NCBI GenBank assembly: GCA_023230285.1
Contig: JALNXP010000010.1
Span: forward strand, 1 to 23,485
Source: Bacteroidales bacterium
GTDB taxonomy: Bacteria > Bacteroidota > Bacteroidia > Bacteroidales > BM520
Direction: 5' to 3'
DNA length: 23,485 bases
Shown here: positions 7,080 through 15,642 of the stretch, in pieces
How the letters are laid out: each line of letters begins with the position of its first letter
Position numbering within the stretch: position 1 is the stretch's first letter
Position numbers and translations under genes: made by a program
The notes under the pieces: model-generated
Database searches by the model: none
What the model saw: the letters and a program-made list of their open reading frames with translations, nothing else
What the model was told of the DNA's origin: nothing

Positions 7080-9116
7080 TTACTTTACTTCACAACCTTG
7101 ATGAAATTGTTTTGTAGGTGCAACAAAGCATAATTCACCTTTGTCATTCTCCGCCATCAAAATCATGCCTTGAGATTCTATGCCTTTTAATGAACGTGGA
7201 GCAAGGTTTACCAAAATACATACTTCCTGCCCTATAATTTCCTCCGGTTTATAATATTGCGCTATGCCGGAAACAACAATCCGCCTGTCGATACCTGTAT
7301 CTACTAACAATTTCAGAAGTTTGTTTGCTTTCGGAACTCGCTCGGCTTCTATAATCTTCCCTGTCCTGATGTCCATCTTAACAAAATCGTCAAATATTAT
7401 TGTCTCTTTTTGCTTAGAAACCTCTATCGGCTTTGCTGCTTCGTTCAGCTTCTTGGTCTCAAGTAACTTATTTACCTGTTTTTCAATAACATCATCTTCA
7501 ATTTTCTCAAATAGTAACTCTATTTCGCCAAGTTGATGTCCGGCAGATAAAATATTTTCATCGCCGGCATTTTTCCATTGCAATGGCTGTAAATTCAACA
7601 TCTTAAATAATTTTTTAGATGTAAACGGCAAAAATGGCTCACAAACTATCGCAAGGTTAGCACAAATCTGTAATGATATATTTAAGATAGTATTAACTCT
7701 CTCAGCATCAGTTTTATATATCTTCCACGGCTCTGTTTCAGTTAAATATTTATTTCCAAGACGCGCAAGATTCATCATTTCTGCAAGTGCATCTCTGAAA
7801 TGGAAATTTTCGAGGCATGAAGATATTTTGTTTGGAACGAGTTTAATTTCGTCTATCGTAGCTGTATCTATAGAACTAAGTTCGTTTTTTTCAGGCACTT
7901 TACCATCAAAATATTTTTTTGTCAACACCAATGTTCTGTTTATAAAATTGCCGAATATCGACAATAGTTCACTGTTGTTTTTTGTCTGGAAGTCTTTCCA
8001 CGTAAAGTCGTTATCTTTTGTTTCGGGGGCGTTGGCAGTAAGCACATAACGCAAAACGTCTTGTCTTTCCGGAAAGTCCTGTAAATATTCATGAAGCCAT
8101 ACAGCCCAATTACGCGATGTAGATATCTTATCGCCTTCGAGATTTAAAAATTCAAAAGCAGGTACATTATCCGGCAGAATATAAGAACCTTCCGCTTTGA
8201 GCATACACGGAAAGATAATACAGTGAAACACAATATTATCTTTGCCAATAAAATGTATAAGACGGGTGTCGCTGCTTTTCCAATATTTTTCCCAATCCGG
8301 AGTAAGCTCCTGTGTAGCAGAAATATACCCAATTGGAGCATCAAACCACACGTAAAGAACTTTACCTTTAGCTTCTTCGAGAGGAACTTTTACTCCCCAA
8401 TCTAAGTCACGCGTAACGGCACGCGGCTGCAAGCCGGCATCAATCCACGACTTACACTGACCATAGACATTAGGTTTCCACTCTTTATGATCTTCGAGTA
8501 TCCATTTTTTAAGCCATTCTTCGTATTCGTTCAAAGGCAAATACCAGTGTTTTGTTTCTTTCATCACAGGCGCACTACCGCTGATAGTAGATTTCGGATC
8601 AATTAAGTCTTTCGCACTCAACGAAGTTCCGCATTTTTCACACTGATCACCGTAAGCATTGGGATTACCGCAATGAGGACATGTTCCTGTAATATATCTG
8701 TCGGCAAGAAACTGATGAGCTTCTTCATCGTAATACTGTTTATCTGTAAATGACGTAAGCTTACCGTCATTATAGAGTTTTGTAAAAAACTCCGATGCTA
8801 CTTTATGATGCAATTTATTGGAAGTACGCGAGTAAATATCAAAAGATATTCCGAAGTTCTGGAAAGACTGTTTTATCATTGAATGATATTTATCTACAAT
8901 ATCTTGCGGATTTACACCTTCTTTTTTTGCTCTCAATGTTATTGGAACACCGTGTTCATCTGAGCCACCGATAAATATCACATCCGTACCGATAGACCTT
9001 AAATATCTAACATAAATGTCGGCAGGCACATAAACTCCTGCAAGATGTCCAATATGTACCGGACCGTTTGCGTATGGCAATGCTGTAGTAACAGTATATC
9101 TTTTGTATTCTTTCAT
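7080..9116 (-). CDS. metG: Methionyl-tRNA synthetase
   Basis: A class I aminoacyl-tRNA synthetase charging tRNA-Met. The 678-residue protein has the MetG1-type arrangement. There is a Rossmann catalytic domain with H21-IGH in [10 protein letters not shown], and a zinc knuckle CPHC...CEKC at about 145-162 holding four cysteines. The KMSKS loop appears as DKISTS at about 335-340. An alpha-helical anticodon-binding domain follows, and a C-terminal EMAPII-like tRNA-binding dimerisation domain covers about 575-678 (DIRTGKI...GIESQGMIL). KISTS for KMSKS is a common variant in this enzyme. It is first in the metG-coaX-nnrD-aroK operon. The ATG at 9116 gives the expected [18 protein letters not shown] start. 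Confidence 0.98.
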   Translation of the reverse strand: MKEYKRYTVTTALPYANGPVHIGHLAGVYVPADIYVRYLRSIGTDVIFIGGSDEHGVPITLRAKKEGVNPQDIVDKYHSMIKQSFQNFGISFDIYSRTSNKLHHKVASEFFTKLYNDGKLTSFTDKQYYDEEAHQFLADRYITGTCPHCGNPNAYGDQCEKCGTSLSAKDLIDPKSTISGSAPVMKETKHWYLPLNEYEEWLKKWILEDHKEWKPNVYGQCKSWIDAGLQPRAVTRDLDWGVKVPLEEAKGKVLYVWFDAPIGYISATQELTPDWEKYWKSSDTRLIHFIGKDNIVFHCIIFPCMLKAEGSYILPDNVPAFEFLNLEGDKISTSRNWAVWLHEYLQDFPERQDVLRYVLTANAPETKDNDFTWKDFQTKNNSELLSIFGNFINRTLVLTKKYFDGKVPEKNELSSIDTATIDEIKLVPNKISSCLENFHFRDALAEMMNLARLGNKYLTETEPWKIYKTDAERVNTILNISLQICANLAIVCEPFLPFTSKKLFKMLNLQPLQWKNAGDENILSAGHQLGEIELLFEKIEDDVIEKQVNKLLETKKLNEAAKPIEVSKQKETIIFDDFVKMDIRTGKIIEAERVPKANKLLKLLVDTGIDRRIVVSGIAQYYKPEEIIGQEVCILVNLAPRSLKGIESQGMILMAENDKGELCFVAPTKQFHQGCEVK

Positions 9117-9217
9117 TTTTGCATATCTTTTAGATGATAATAATCAAGCACTTAAGCACCGTCACCTTTATTTCCGCAACTTTTTGCACTATAAACTGCC
9201 TGTATTATTAATTTTTT

Positions 9218-9226
9218 GCAAAAATA
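9218..9226 (-). promoter_or_regulatory. Probable -7 element of the metG operon promoter
   Basis: On the minus strand TATTTTTGC fits the Bacteroidota -7 consensus TAnnTTTGC at every fixed position. It lies about 100 nt before the metG ATG. A TTTA upstream with about 22 nt spacing could act as the -33 box but is a weak match. I see no known riboswitch or T-box in the 90-nt leader. Confidence 0.55.
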
Positions 9227-9276
9227 ACATAACTAATTAATTAAGAGGTAAACTTGGGAAAAAAAATCTACCGACA

Positions 9277-9295
9277 TGCGACCATTTCGGTTGCG
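9277..9295 (-). terminator. Possible terminator or relic palindrome after the yeiH-like gene
   Basis: TGCGACC and GGTTGCG flank ATTTC and form a 7-bp stem with two G:U pairs in RNA. On the minus strand a run of eight T follows, but about ten bases after the stem, so termination is plausible yet imperfect. The segment ACATGCGACC is shared with the reverse complement of the GACCCCGTAGGGGTC elements near 4.3 kb, so this may instead be a degenerate copy of that repeat. Confidence 0.4.
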
Positions 9296-9317
9296 GATAC
9301 ATGGAATTTTAATTTGT

Positions 9318-10262
9318 CTACAACAAAAACACCACGCCCAATGTCGACAACGAAATTATTGCCCACAACACAACACCTAAAATCAACGGCTTTACACCTA
9401 CCTTCTTAATAGTAGCAAGCGACAATCCGCAGCCGATGAAAAATAACGTAACACAAAGCAATTTTTTGGATACAAATACTATGCCTATAGACAGTTGCTC
9501 AGGAAGATGCAAAAAAGTATTTATCAGCATTGCACCTATAAACATAAATATAAACCACGGAATGGAGATTTTTTTGCTGCCTGAACGGAATATCAACGCT
9601 GAAACAATAGCAACCGGTATAATCCACAAGGCACGTGTCAACTTTACGGTGGTAGCTATTTTCAGAGCTTCTTCGCCATAAGCAGCACCGGCACCTACCA
9701 CAGAACTTGTATCATGAATGGCTATCGCCGCCCACGTTCCAAACTGCGACTGTGTCATATCAAGCCAACGACCTATCGGCGGAAAGATAAATAAAGCTAT
9801 GGCATTCAGAATAAATATAATAGCCAAAGCAAGAGATGTTTCGTTTTCATCAGCTTTGATAACAGGAGCAATTGCTGCAATAGCACTGCCGCCGCATATT
9901 GCAGTACCCGAAGAAATCAAATACGCATTCTTCTTATTTACCTTTAATATTCGCCCTAACAAAGTACCTATTACCAATACTCCTATAACCGAAACTATGG
10001 TGAAGGTCATTCCCTCTCGTCCGGTTGCCAACGACTCATACAAGTCCATGCCGAAGCCTAAACCTACTACCGAAATCTGTAAAAGATATTTAGAAGCCTT
10101 CTTTGCAAAATTGCTGTACGGAACGCCTATGGTAAGCGCCATAAATATACCTAAAAATAAAGCTATAGCCGGTGATACGAATAAAGACGTAACCATCAAA
10201 ACTATAAAGATGATGTGACAAACTTTGTCATGATTTTTCCCGAATAAATTACTTAATTTCAT
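9318..10262 (-). CDS. YeiH/UPF0324-family membrane protein, putative sulfate exporter
   Basis: A 314-residue polytopic membrane protein of the YeiH (UPF0324) family, with about nine or ten hydrophobic segments covering nearly the whole length. The family signature GTAICGGSAIAAIAPVIKA is present at about residues 118-136, and IHDTSSVVGAGAAYG at about 182-196 is the second conserved block. The family is annotated as a putative sulfate or anion exporter, but the substrate is poorly established, so I give no symbol. It follows a LysR-type gene on the same strand after 82 nt, the usual partner of this family (compare YeiE with YeiH). Long antisense frames inside it are shadows of its GC-biased codons. 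Confidence 0.9.
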   Translation of the reverse strand: MKLSNLFGKNHDKVCHIIFIVLMVTSLFVSPAIALFLGIFMALTIGVPYSNFAKKASKYLLQISVVGLGFGMDLYESLATGREGMTFTIVSVIGVLVIGTLLGRILKVNKKNAYLISSGTAICGGSAIAAIAPVIKADENETSLALAIIFILNAIALFIFPPIGRWLDMTQSQFGTWAAIAIHDTSSVVGAGAAYGEEALKIATTVKLTRALWIIPVAIVSALIFRSGSKKISIPWFIFMFIGAMLINTFLHLPEQLSIGIVFVSKKLLCVTLFFIGCGLSLATIKKVGVKPLILGVVLWAIISLSTLGVVFLL

Positions 10263-10328
10263 AGCCGTTTTCTGTTTTATTTAACGCTGCAAATGTCGGG
10301 AAACATTTTGAACCGATAAAACTGAAAA

Positions 10329-10347
10329 TAGTTATGTATAATAACTA
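10329..10347. promoter_or_regulatory. Dyad TAGTTAT-N5-ATAACTA, candidate LysR operator
   Basis: A perfect 7-bp dyad with a 5-nt spacer overlaps the TAG stop of the LysR gene and lies about 70-85 nt before the start of the yeiH-like gene. LysR-type regulators usually bind dyads of the T-N11-A type of about 15 bp, which this fits. With no T-tract it is unlikely to be a terminator. Control of the exporter by the adjacent LysR is inference. Confidence 0.4.
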
Positions 10348-11241
10348 AAAGTTATTACACAATCTTTCTATAAACTCACAAAACCTTTTATTAAGTTTAC
10401 TCTGTTCGCCATAGCGTGTCACAAAAGCGAACCATCTTTTCATCTCTACATCTTTTATATCAATAATCTTCAACGTCCCGTCTTTTAATTCCTTATTAGC
10501 AGCAATAATGGATATTATAGCGAGCGCATCTACATTTTGGATGAAAGACTTTATTGCCTCTGTACTGCCAAGTTGCATGATTACATTAAACATATTCAAC
10601 TTATAATTAACAGCAGCAAAAGCAGCTTCAATAACTTCGAGCGTACCGGAGCCGTGTTCGCGCAAAACAATGGGCGTTTTGCAAAGCTCATCCATAGTAA
10701 CTTCATCAACATCGGCATATTTGCCTCTACTGTTAGCAACTAAGACAAGTTCGTCATTAACAACATCTTCATAATGAAGTCCTTTGCAACGTCCGGCGTT
10801 TTCTACTATTCCCAAATCGATTTTATGTTGAAACATAGCTTCTTCTACCTGTGTGCTGTTGCCTGAAAGCAAAGATATCTTCACTTCGGGAAAATATTGA
10901 ATAAACTTTGCCAACACCGGCGGTATAAAATACTGTGCTATCGTGCTGCTCGCCCCTATCGACAACGTTCCACGGAGATTATCGGTGAGCAAACTCATCT
11001 CATAGTTCATGGTGTTGTACTCGTCTAATATTTTTTCGGCATACTGCAACAACCTTTCGCCGGCGGCTGTCAACGACAGATGCGAACCGCTTCTGTTAAA
11101 GAGCGGCAGACCAAAGCTATTCTCTAACTCCACAATATTCTTACTTACAGCAGGTTGTGAGATAAAAAGCTCTTGTGAGGTCTTGGTAAAATTGAGATTA
11201 TGAGCTGCCGAAACAAATACTTTCAATCGAAAATCTTCCAT
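10345..11241 (-). CDS. LysR-type transcriptional regulator
   Basis: A LysR-type regulator of 298 residues, the family norm. An N-terminal winged helix-turn-helix covers residues 1-60, with the hallmark AAHNLNFTKTSQELFISQPAVSK region, followed by a linker helix. A LysR substrate-binding domain covers about 87-295 (SIGASSTIAQYFIPP...GIVENAGR). I place the start at the ATG at 11241, giving MEDFRLKVF as in homologues; an upstream in-frame TTG at 11259 lies inside the likely -7 box and is rejected. The gene downstream is a YeiH-like exporter, so by analogy with such pairs it probably controls that gene in response to a small anion. The ligand cannot be read from the sequence. Confidence 0.95.
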   Translation of the reverse strand: MEDFRLKVFVSAAHNLNFTKTSQELFISQPAVSKNIVELENSFGLPLFNRSGSHLSLTAAGERLLQYAEKILDEYNTMNYEMSLLTDNLRGTLSIGASSTIAQYFIPPVLAKFIQYFPEVKISLLSGNSTQVEEAMFQHKIDLGIVENAGRCKGLHYEDVVNDELVLVANSRGKYADVDEVTMDELCKTPIVLREHGSGTLEVIEAAFAAVNYKLNMFNVIMQLGSTEAIKSFIQNVDALAIISIIAANKELKDGTLKIIDIKDVEMKRWFAFVTRYGEQSKLNKRFCEFIERLCNNF

Positions 11242-11256
11242 GACATTTATTTTGTA

Positions 11257-11264
11257 CAAAAGTA
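11257..11264 (-). promoter_or_regulatory. Probable -7 element of the LysR gene
   Basis: TACTTTTG on the minus strand matches TAnnTTTG fully, about 16 nt before the ATG at 11241. A TTTC about 20 nt upstream is only a weak -33 candidate. The leader would be very short. The upstream terminator ends only some 25 bp away, which supports an independent promoter here. Confidence 0.45.
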
Positions 11265-11289
11265 GTGATAAATTACGAAATAAAGAAAT

Positions 11290-11335
11290 AGAATAAAAAA
11301 AGCGGAACTCTTAAGAGTTCCGCTTTTTTTATTCT
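11290..11335 (-). terminator. 46-nt perfect palindrome, bidirectional terminator
   Basis: The centre is GCGGAACTCTTAAGAGTTCCGC, and it is flanked by A7 on the left, T7 on the right, then AGAAT / ATTCT; all 23 base pairs match without a mismatch. With a GC-rich core and A/T tails on both sides it is an ideal intrinsic terminator in both directions. It lies 24 nt after the stop of the TonB-dependent receptor gene (the main user) and separates it from the LysR gene. Confidence 0.93.
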
Positions 11336-11359
11336 GCATGTTGCAGTTATCCAATAATA

Positions 11360-14300
11360 TTAGAAGCTATATTTTAAGCCAAATAGGATTGACCAGCATT
11401 GACCAGTGCTACCTGTATAATATTTATTGAAAGTTTCTGTAGGATATTCTTTAATTGCATTACCTTCTGCATCCTCACCTACTGTAACTTTATTCATAGA
11501 GTAAATAGGCTCGTTGTTATCATTAACACCTTCATATTTCAAAGGAGCAATTGTTGATGTACTGCCGTAGCAACCATATTTGTAAACGCCCCATTTTGAG
11601 TTGAAAATATTCAAGAAATTATCAACGTTCATGCTGAGTTCGAGGTTATGAACACGTTTTCCGATTTTAACGGAGAAATCTTCAGAGATACGTAAATCTA
11701 AATAGCTGATCCAAGGTGAGCGACCTGCGTAAGCTTCTGCATATTCACCTTTATGTGAACTTAAATAATTATCTTGTTCTAAAAATGCCCCAAAAGCGTC
11801 AGCATCTGCTTGAGATGCGAAATTAATTTCATCTATTGAATTTGGAATATACATAAGGTCGGTTGCAATACCATCACCATTCATATCATTAGAATAGACA
11901 TAGCTGTAGCCACCTGCTGAATAAGATGTGAAGTAGAGACCTAATTTAAGACCGTTGCCGTGAAATACTTCCCATGGAACCATATAGCTGAAGTTTGCAG
12001 TAACCTTATCCGGAACAACATAGAAACTGCGTTGAAGGTCTACAAAAGTAGGTCCATCTACACTATATAATGCGGAATAAGCTGAGGTAGCACTACTACC
12101 TATCATACCGGATATTTCTTTGCTTTCGGTATGAGTATAAGCAGCCATAATATTCATATTCTTAATAGGGGTTGTATTAACACTGAAGTTCAATGTATAA
12201 CCGTAACCTTCACGTGAGTTTGTTAACACATAAGCTGACTTACTGCCATAGGCATAAGATTCAAATGAACTATATTTTACACGTGTATCAGGACCATTAA
12301 AACGATTAGCGGCACCTGCTTCTGTAATTAAGTCGCTATTCAAGTTCCAATCTACAAGGCGAACACCATAAATAGTTTTGTTGAACATTGCTTCCAAAGA
12401 GAGTGTCATCGGGAATGAAATAGGAAGATTATAATCTAATGCTAAAGATGTTTTCCAAACTTGCGGCATCTTGAAATTGGGGTCAACGCCACTAATTGAA
12501 CTTGGAAGCTGTCCATCTTCAGGTGTAACTGTAGTATTTATACCTAATGCTTCAATCATTGCATCAACATCGGTTATCAAATTACCGTTTGCATCACGAA
12601 GACTTTGAAGAGCAGCAATAACTTCATCATCATAAACCAAAGCTCCATCTACTAATTTTCCGCTATAAGAAACTAAAGTTTGAATCATACCGGCACTTTG
12701 CGGCATATTGGTGAAGAATACCAAAGGAAGACGACCTTGGAATAATCCTGTTCCACCGCGAAGAATAAGGCTGTTGTCTTTAAGAACATCCCAATTGAAT
12801 CCGACACGTGGAGAAACTTGTACGCTATTGGCAGGCCATTTACCGGTATCTACAGTATTTTCGCCCATAACGTATGCCAAAATAGCATTATTAGTCATAA
12901 TTTGGCTGTTATCGAAGAAAAGACCGTCAAGACGGATACCATAATTGAATTTAAAATAGTCGTTAATAGACCATTCATCTTGTCCATAAACGCCCACTTG
13001 ATTATAAGTAACTTCGCCGCGAGGACTTTCAACACCATTATTACCATAAGTTAAAGCAAAACTCAATGGAAGAGCATCATTTAAGAAGTCTTCAACGCTT
13101 GCAAAACGGTAGTAACCTGTACCATTACGCATATAAGAGTTACTTGCACTTTGACGTTCCCAATTTACACCGGCGGTAATTTTATGATCACCTGCATAAT
13201 AAGTCAAGTTATCTGCAACATTGATAACTTTATTTGTAACACCGTTGTTATATGTAAACAATTCGTATCCTAAACTTGTGAAAGGAACATAGTTACCTGT
13301 GCTGAGATTTCCTGTCATAATATCTATATGAGGGAAAATGTCGGATTGTGAACCACGTTGGTCATCAATATTGGTATAAGTAGCAATAAACTGATTTGAT
13401 ATTTTGTCGCTGAAGCGGCTGTTTAACTCAGCTGCGAAAGACATAACATTATTTTTCTGAGAATACATGTTATATGAGAATGGGAATGATGTTTCACTTG
13501 AACGATTGTAGTTGCGATTACGGAATTTATCGTCACAAGAGTTGGGATTAGGAGCATTCCATTGAGTATTATTGGTTTTATTGAAACGAACAGTCATTTT
13601 GTTGTTCATGTTGATGTTCCAATCTAAGCGAGCCAAAATTTTCATATTGTCAATACCGCCCGGATAATCTGTATAAGAACCCGGATCATAACCATAGTCA
13701 TTAACGAGTTTATTTTTTATTTGGTCGAGTAAAGCTGCATCTGTTGCTCCGGGGGTATATTGAATTACTTGACCCGGTTCGTTTTGCATTTCAAAATTAG
13801 CAAAGAAGAACAATTTATCTTTAATGATAGGACCGCCGAGAGTAGCACCGTAAACGAGTCTACTTTCTTCATCTCTTTCGCCAAGATCTTCACCTGCTAA
13901 GATATTACCGCGTAATGATTGGTTGGTGTAATATGAATAAGCTGACCCATGGAATGTGTTGGTACCTGATTTTGTAATTGCGTTTATGCCGCCACCAATG
14001 AAATTAGACTGACGAACATCAAAAGGAGCAACTACTATTTGAATTTCTTCGATAGCATCAAGGGAAATAGGAGTTCCACCACCTGGGAGATTGCTACTTA
14101 AACCGAAGTTGTTGTTGAAGTTGGCACCATCAACAGTGAAGTTGGTTGAACGTCCGTCACTGCCGGCGAAGCTCATGCCATTAGCATAAGGAGATATTTT
14201 CACAACATCTTCAATACTGCGGCTGATACTTGGTAAAGCTTGAATTTCTTGGGTGTTAATGGTTGTTGAAGCAGAGTTCTTAACATACTTTTCTGTTTCT

Positions 14301-14668
14301 GCCATAATGGTAACTTCTTCCAAACCTACTGCTTCTTCTTGAAGTTTGAAGTTTGCATTATAAGTTTCACCTAATTTAAGAGTAATACCCTCCTGTTTAA
14401 CTGATACATAGCCAACATAACTTACCGTAATCGTGTAAGGTCCGCCAACACGCATACCCTGAATGGTATAACGTCCGTCAACATTTGTAGTCGTTCCGTA
14501 TGTTGTTCCGGAAGGATTGTGCTTAACCAATACTGTAGCACCGGGCAACGAACCGTTGTCTCCGCTTACCCTTCCACCCATACTGGAAGTTGTTACTTGA
14601 GCAACTGTTGATATGGCAAAAACCATTGCACACATCACCAAAGCAATTCTTAGTAATTTTTTCATCAT
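11360..14668 (-). CDS. Oar-like TonB-dependent outer membrane receptor
   Basis: A 1102-residue outer-membrane receptor. A signal peptide covers residues 1-23 (cleavage after STVA). A carboxypeptidase-regulatory-like beta-sandwich covers about 25-115 (GGRVSGDNGSLPGATV...GYVSV). A plug domain covers about 125-240 (SRSIEDVVKISPYANG, then FTVDGANFNN), followed by GGGINAITKSGTNTFHGSAY at about 226-245, a hallmark of Oar-like receptors rather than classic SusC proteins. The rest is a beta-barrel ending in GLKYSF with a terminal Phe, the usual BAM signal. No susD-like lipoprotein gene is adjacent, which also argues against a standard polysaccharide utilisation locus. Oar-like proteins have been linked to protein or peptide uptake and cell-surface traits; the substrate here is unknown. 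It is monocistronic, with its own promoter and terminator. Confidence 0.93.
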   Translation of the reverse strand: MMKKLLRIALVMCAMVFAISTVAQVTTSSMGGRVSGDNGSLPGATVLVKHNPSGTTYGTTTNVDGRYTIQGMRVGGPYTITVSYVGYVSVKQEGITLKLGETYNANFKLQEEAVGLEEVTIMAETEKYVKNSASTTINTQEIQALPSISRSIEDVVKISPYANGMSFAGSDGRSTNFTVDGANFNNNFGLSSNLPGGGTPISLDAIEEIQIVVAPFDVRQSNFIGGGINAITKSGTNTFHGSAYSYYTNQSLRGNILAGEDLGERDEESRLVYGATLGGPIIKDKLFFFANFEMQNEPGQVIQYTPGATDAALLDQIKNKLVNDYGYDPGSYTDYPGGIDNMKILARLDWNINMNNKMTVRFNKTNNTQWNAPNPNSCDDKFRNRNYNRSSETSFPFSYNMYSQKNNVMSFAAELNSRFSDKISNQFIATYTNIDDQRGSQSDIFPHIDIMTGNLSTGNYVPFTSLGYELFTYNNGVTNKVINVADNLTYYAGDHKITAGVNWERQSASNSYMRNGTGYYRFASVEDFLNDALPLSFALTYGNNGVESPRGEVTYNQVGVYGQDEWSINDYFKFNYGIRLDGLFFDNSQIMTNNAILAYVMGENTVDTGKWPANSVQVSPRVGFNWDVLKDNSLILRGGTGLFQGRLPLVFFTNMPQSAGMIQTLVSYSGKLVDGALVYDDEVIAALQSLRDANGNLITDVDAMIEALGINTTVTPEDGQLPSSISGVDPNFKMPQVWKTSLALDYNLPISFPMTLSLEAMFNKTIYGVRLVDWNLNSDLITEAGAANRFNGPDTRVKYSSFESYAYGSKSAYVLTNSREGYGYTLNFSVNTTPIKNMNIMAAYTHTESKEISGMIGSSATSAYSALYSVDGPTFVDLQRSFYVVPDKVTANFSYMVPWEVFHGNGLKLGLYFTSYSAGGYSYVYSNDMNGDGIATDLMYIPNSIDEINFASQADADAFGAFLEQDNYLSSHKGEYAEAYAGRSPWISYLDLRISEDFSVKIGKRVHNLELSMNVDNFLNIFNSKWGVYKYGCYGSTSTIAPLKYEGVNDNNEPIYSMNKVTVGEDAEGNAIKEYPTETFNKYYTGSTGQCWSILFGLKYSF

Positions 14669-14754
14669 TTTTTAATTTTTAATTAATAAATAAGTTAATT
14701 AAGTTATTGATATTCAATATTTTACACAACAAGGCAATAACAATATTTCAATTT

Positions 14755-14788
14755 GTAAAGATAGCACAAAATTTATCTTTAACAAAAA
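14755..14788 (-). promoter_or_regulatory. Promoter of the TonB-dependent receptor gene
   Basis: On the minus strand TTTTTG (14788-14783) is followed after 19 nt by TATCTTTAC (14763-14755). This is the best match in the window to the Bacteroidota TTTG-N19-TAnnTTTG promoter, with one mismatch in the -7 box. The predicted leader of about 80 nt is almost pure A and T, with little structure, typical of highly translated Bacteroidota messages. Confidence 0.75.
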
Positions 14789-14875
14789 TTTATCTTAATA
14801 AAACACGGATAAAATTGTCATACTTAAAATATTTATTGATAGTACTTTAAAGTATTATATTGTTCAAAACTTCCA

Positions 14876-15622
14876 TTATTGTTGAAAACTTTTTATTGTC
14901 CGTAAAAAGTGAGTATATTTTTCTCCGTCAAAGATGCCGGTATTGTCTATAAAATTTACTTTCACTTCTCCTGAACAATGAATTATTTTATCATGGTCGA
15001 TAATAATACCCACGTGAGTAATTGTATCTTCATCGCCAAAAAATGCGAGGTCGCCATCATGAGCTTCCTGCATTATCGACACTGTTTTCCCTGTTTTAAC
15101 CTGCTCTGAAGCATCTCTTGCAAGTTGCATCTCGCCGGCTATTTTAAAAATCACCTGCGTAAAACCGGAACAATCAAACCCCATTATAGTTCGACCACCC
15201 CATAAATATGGTAATCCTATAAAAGATTTAGCTATATCTGTCAATTTTGAGTAGTTAAGTATCACATCTTTGAATAAAAAATGATATTTATTGCCATTAA
15301 TTGTAAAATTATCTTGTTCATCTGTTTTTCCTATTACGCTGCCGGCAGATAAAAATATTGTCCTGCCTTCTTGGTCGCTTATAATAGCATATTTTGATTT
15401 AAGTATTTCTGTGTTTTTGTCTTCATATAATTTCAATTCACTATGCGACAAACAATTAATCCATCCGCTATAAGCATCGTAATCTGTTTTTATAGACAGC
15501 CAATTATCTACTTTTTCTAATACCGTATATGTTTCGCCAAACAGCAACTGTGAAATCATTTCGGAGCTATGACTTCTTTCGGTGCGAAGCGGAATTTGCG
15601 ATGTTAAAACAATTCCTTGCAT
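14876..15622 (-). CDS. C40 family (NlpC/P60) peptidase with bacterial SH3 domain
   Basis: A 248-residue peptidase with an N-terminal bacterial SH3 domain at about residues 5-60 (IPLRTERSH...WLSIKTDYDAYSGWIN), a second SH3-like segment, and an NlpC/P60 domain at about 120-245. The catalytic Cys is in GFDCSGF, the His in THVGIII and the third polar residue in IIHCSGE. This layout resembles YkfC-like gamma-D-glutamyl-diamino acid endopeptidases, which split murein peptides during recycling. No signal peptide is visible, so cytoplasmic action on recovered peptides is likely; that is inference. It starts 20 nt after the PgpH-like gene and is the last gene of the thioredoxin-wbqC-pgpH-C40 unit. No clear terminator follows. 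Confidence 0.92.
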   Translation of the reverse strand: MQGIVLTSQIPLRTERSHSSEMISQLLFGETYTVLEKVDNWLSIKTDYDAYSGWINCLSHSELKLYEDKNTEILKSKYAIISDQEGRTIFLSAGSVIGKTDEQDNFTINGNKYHFLFKDVILNYSKLTDIAKSFIGLPYLWGGRTIMGFDCSGFTQVIFKIAGEMQLARDASEQVKTGKTVSIMQEAHDGDLAFFGDEDTITHVGIIIDHDKIIHCSGEVKVNFIDNTGIFDGEKYTHFLRTIKSFQQ

Positions 15623-15642
15623 TTTTAGTGTTTTTAAATTAT

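Noticed and set aside
9117..9217. Riboswitch or T-box in the metG leader
   Set aside because: I could not find the conserved core motifs of SAM riboswitches or a T-box sequence; the leader is short.
9718..10218. Plus-strand 166-codon open frame opposite the YeiH-like gene
   Set aside because: The minus frame has clear family motifs and membrane segments; the plus frame is its antisense shadow with no known domain.
11242..11259. TTG start giving the LysR protein six more residues
   Set aside because: It falls inside the likely -7 promoter box; the ATG at 11241 gives the usual family N-terminus.
12708..13054. Two overlapping plus-strand frames inside the TonB-dependent receptor gene
   Set aside because: They lie opposite the conserved beta-barrel coding region and show no protein-like conservation.
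11360..14668. SusC of a polysaccharide utilisation locus
   Set aside because: No SusD-like gene or carbohydrate enzymes nearby, and the sequence after the plug is of the Oar-like type.
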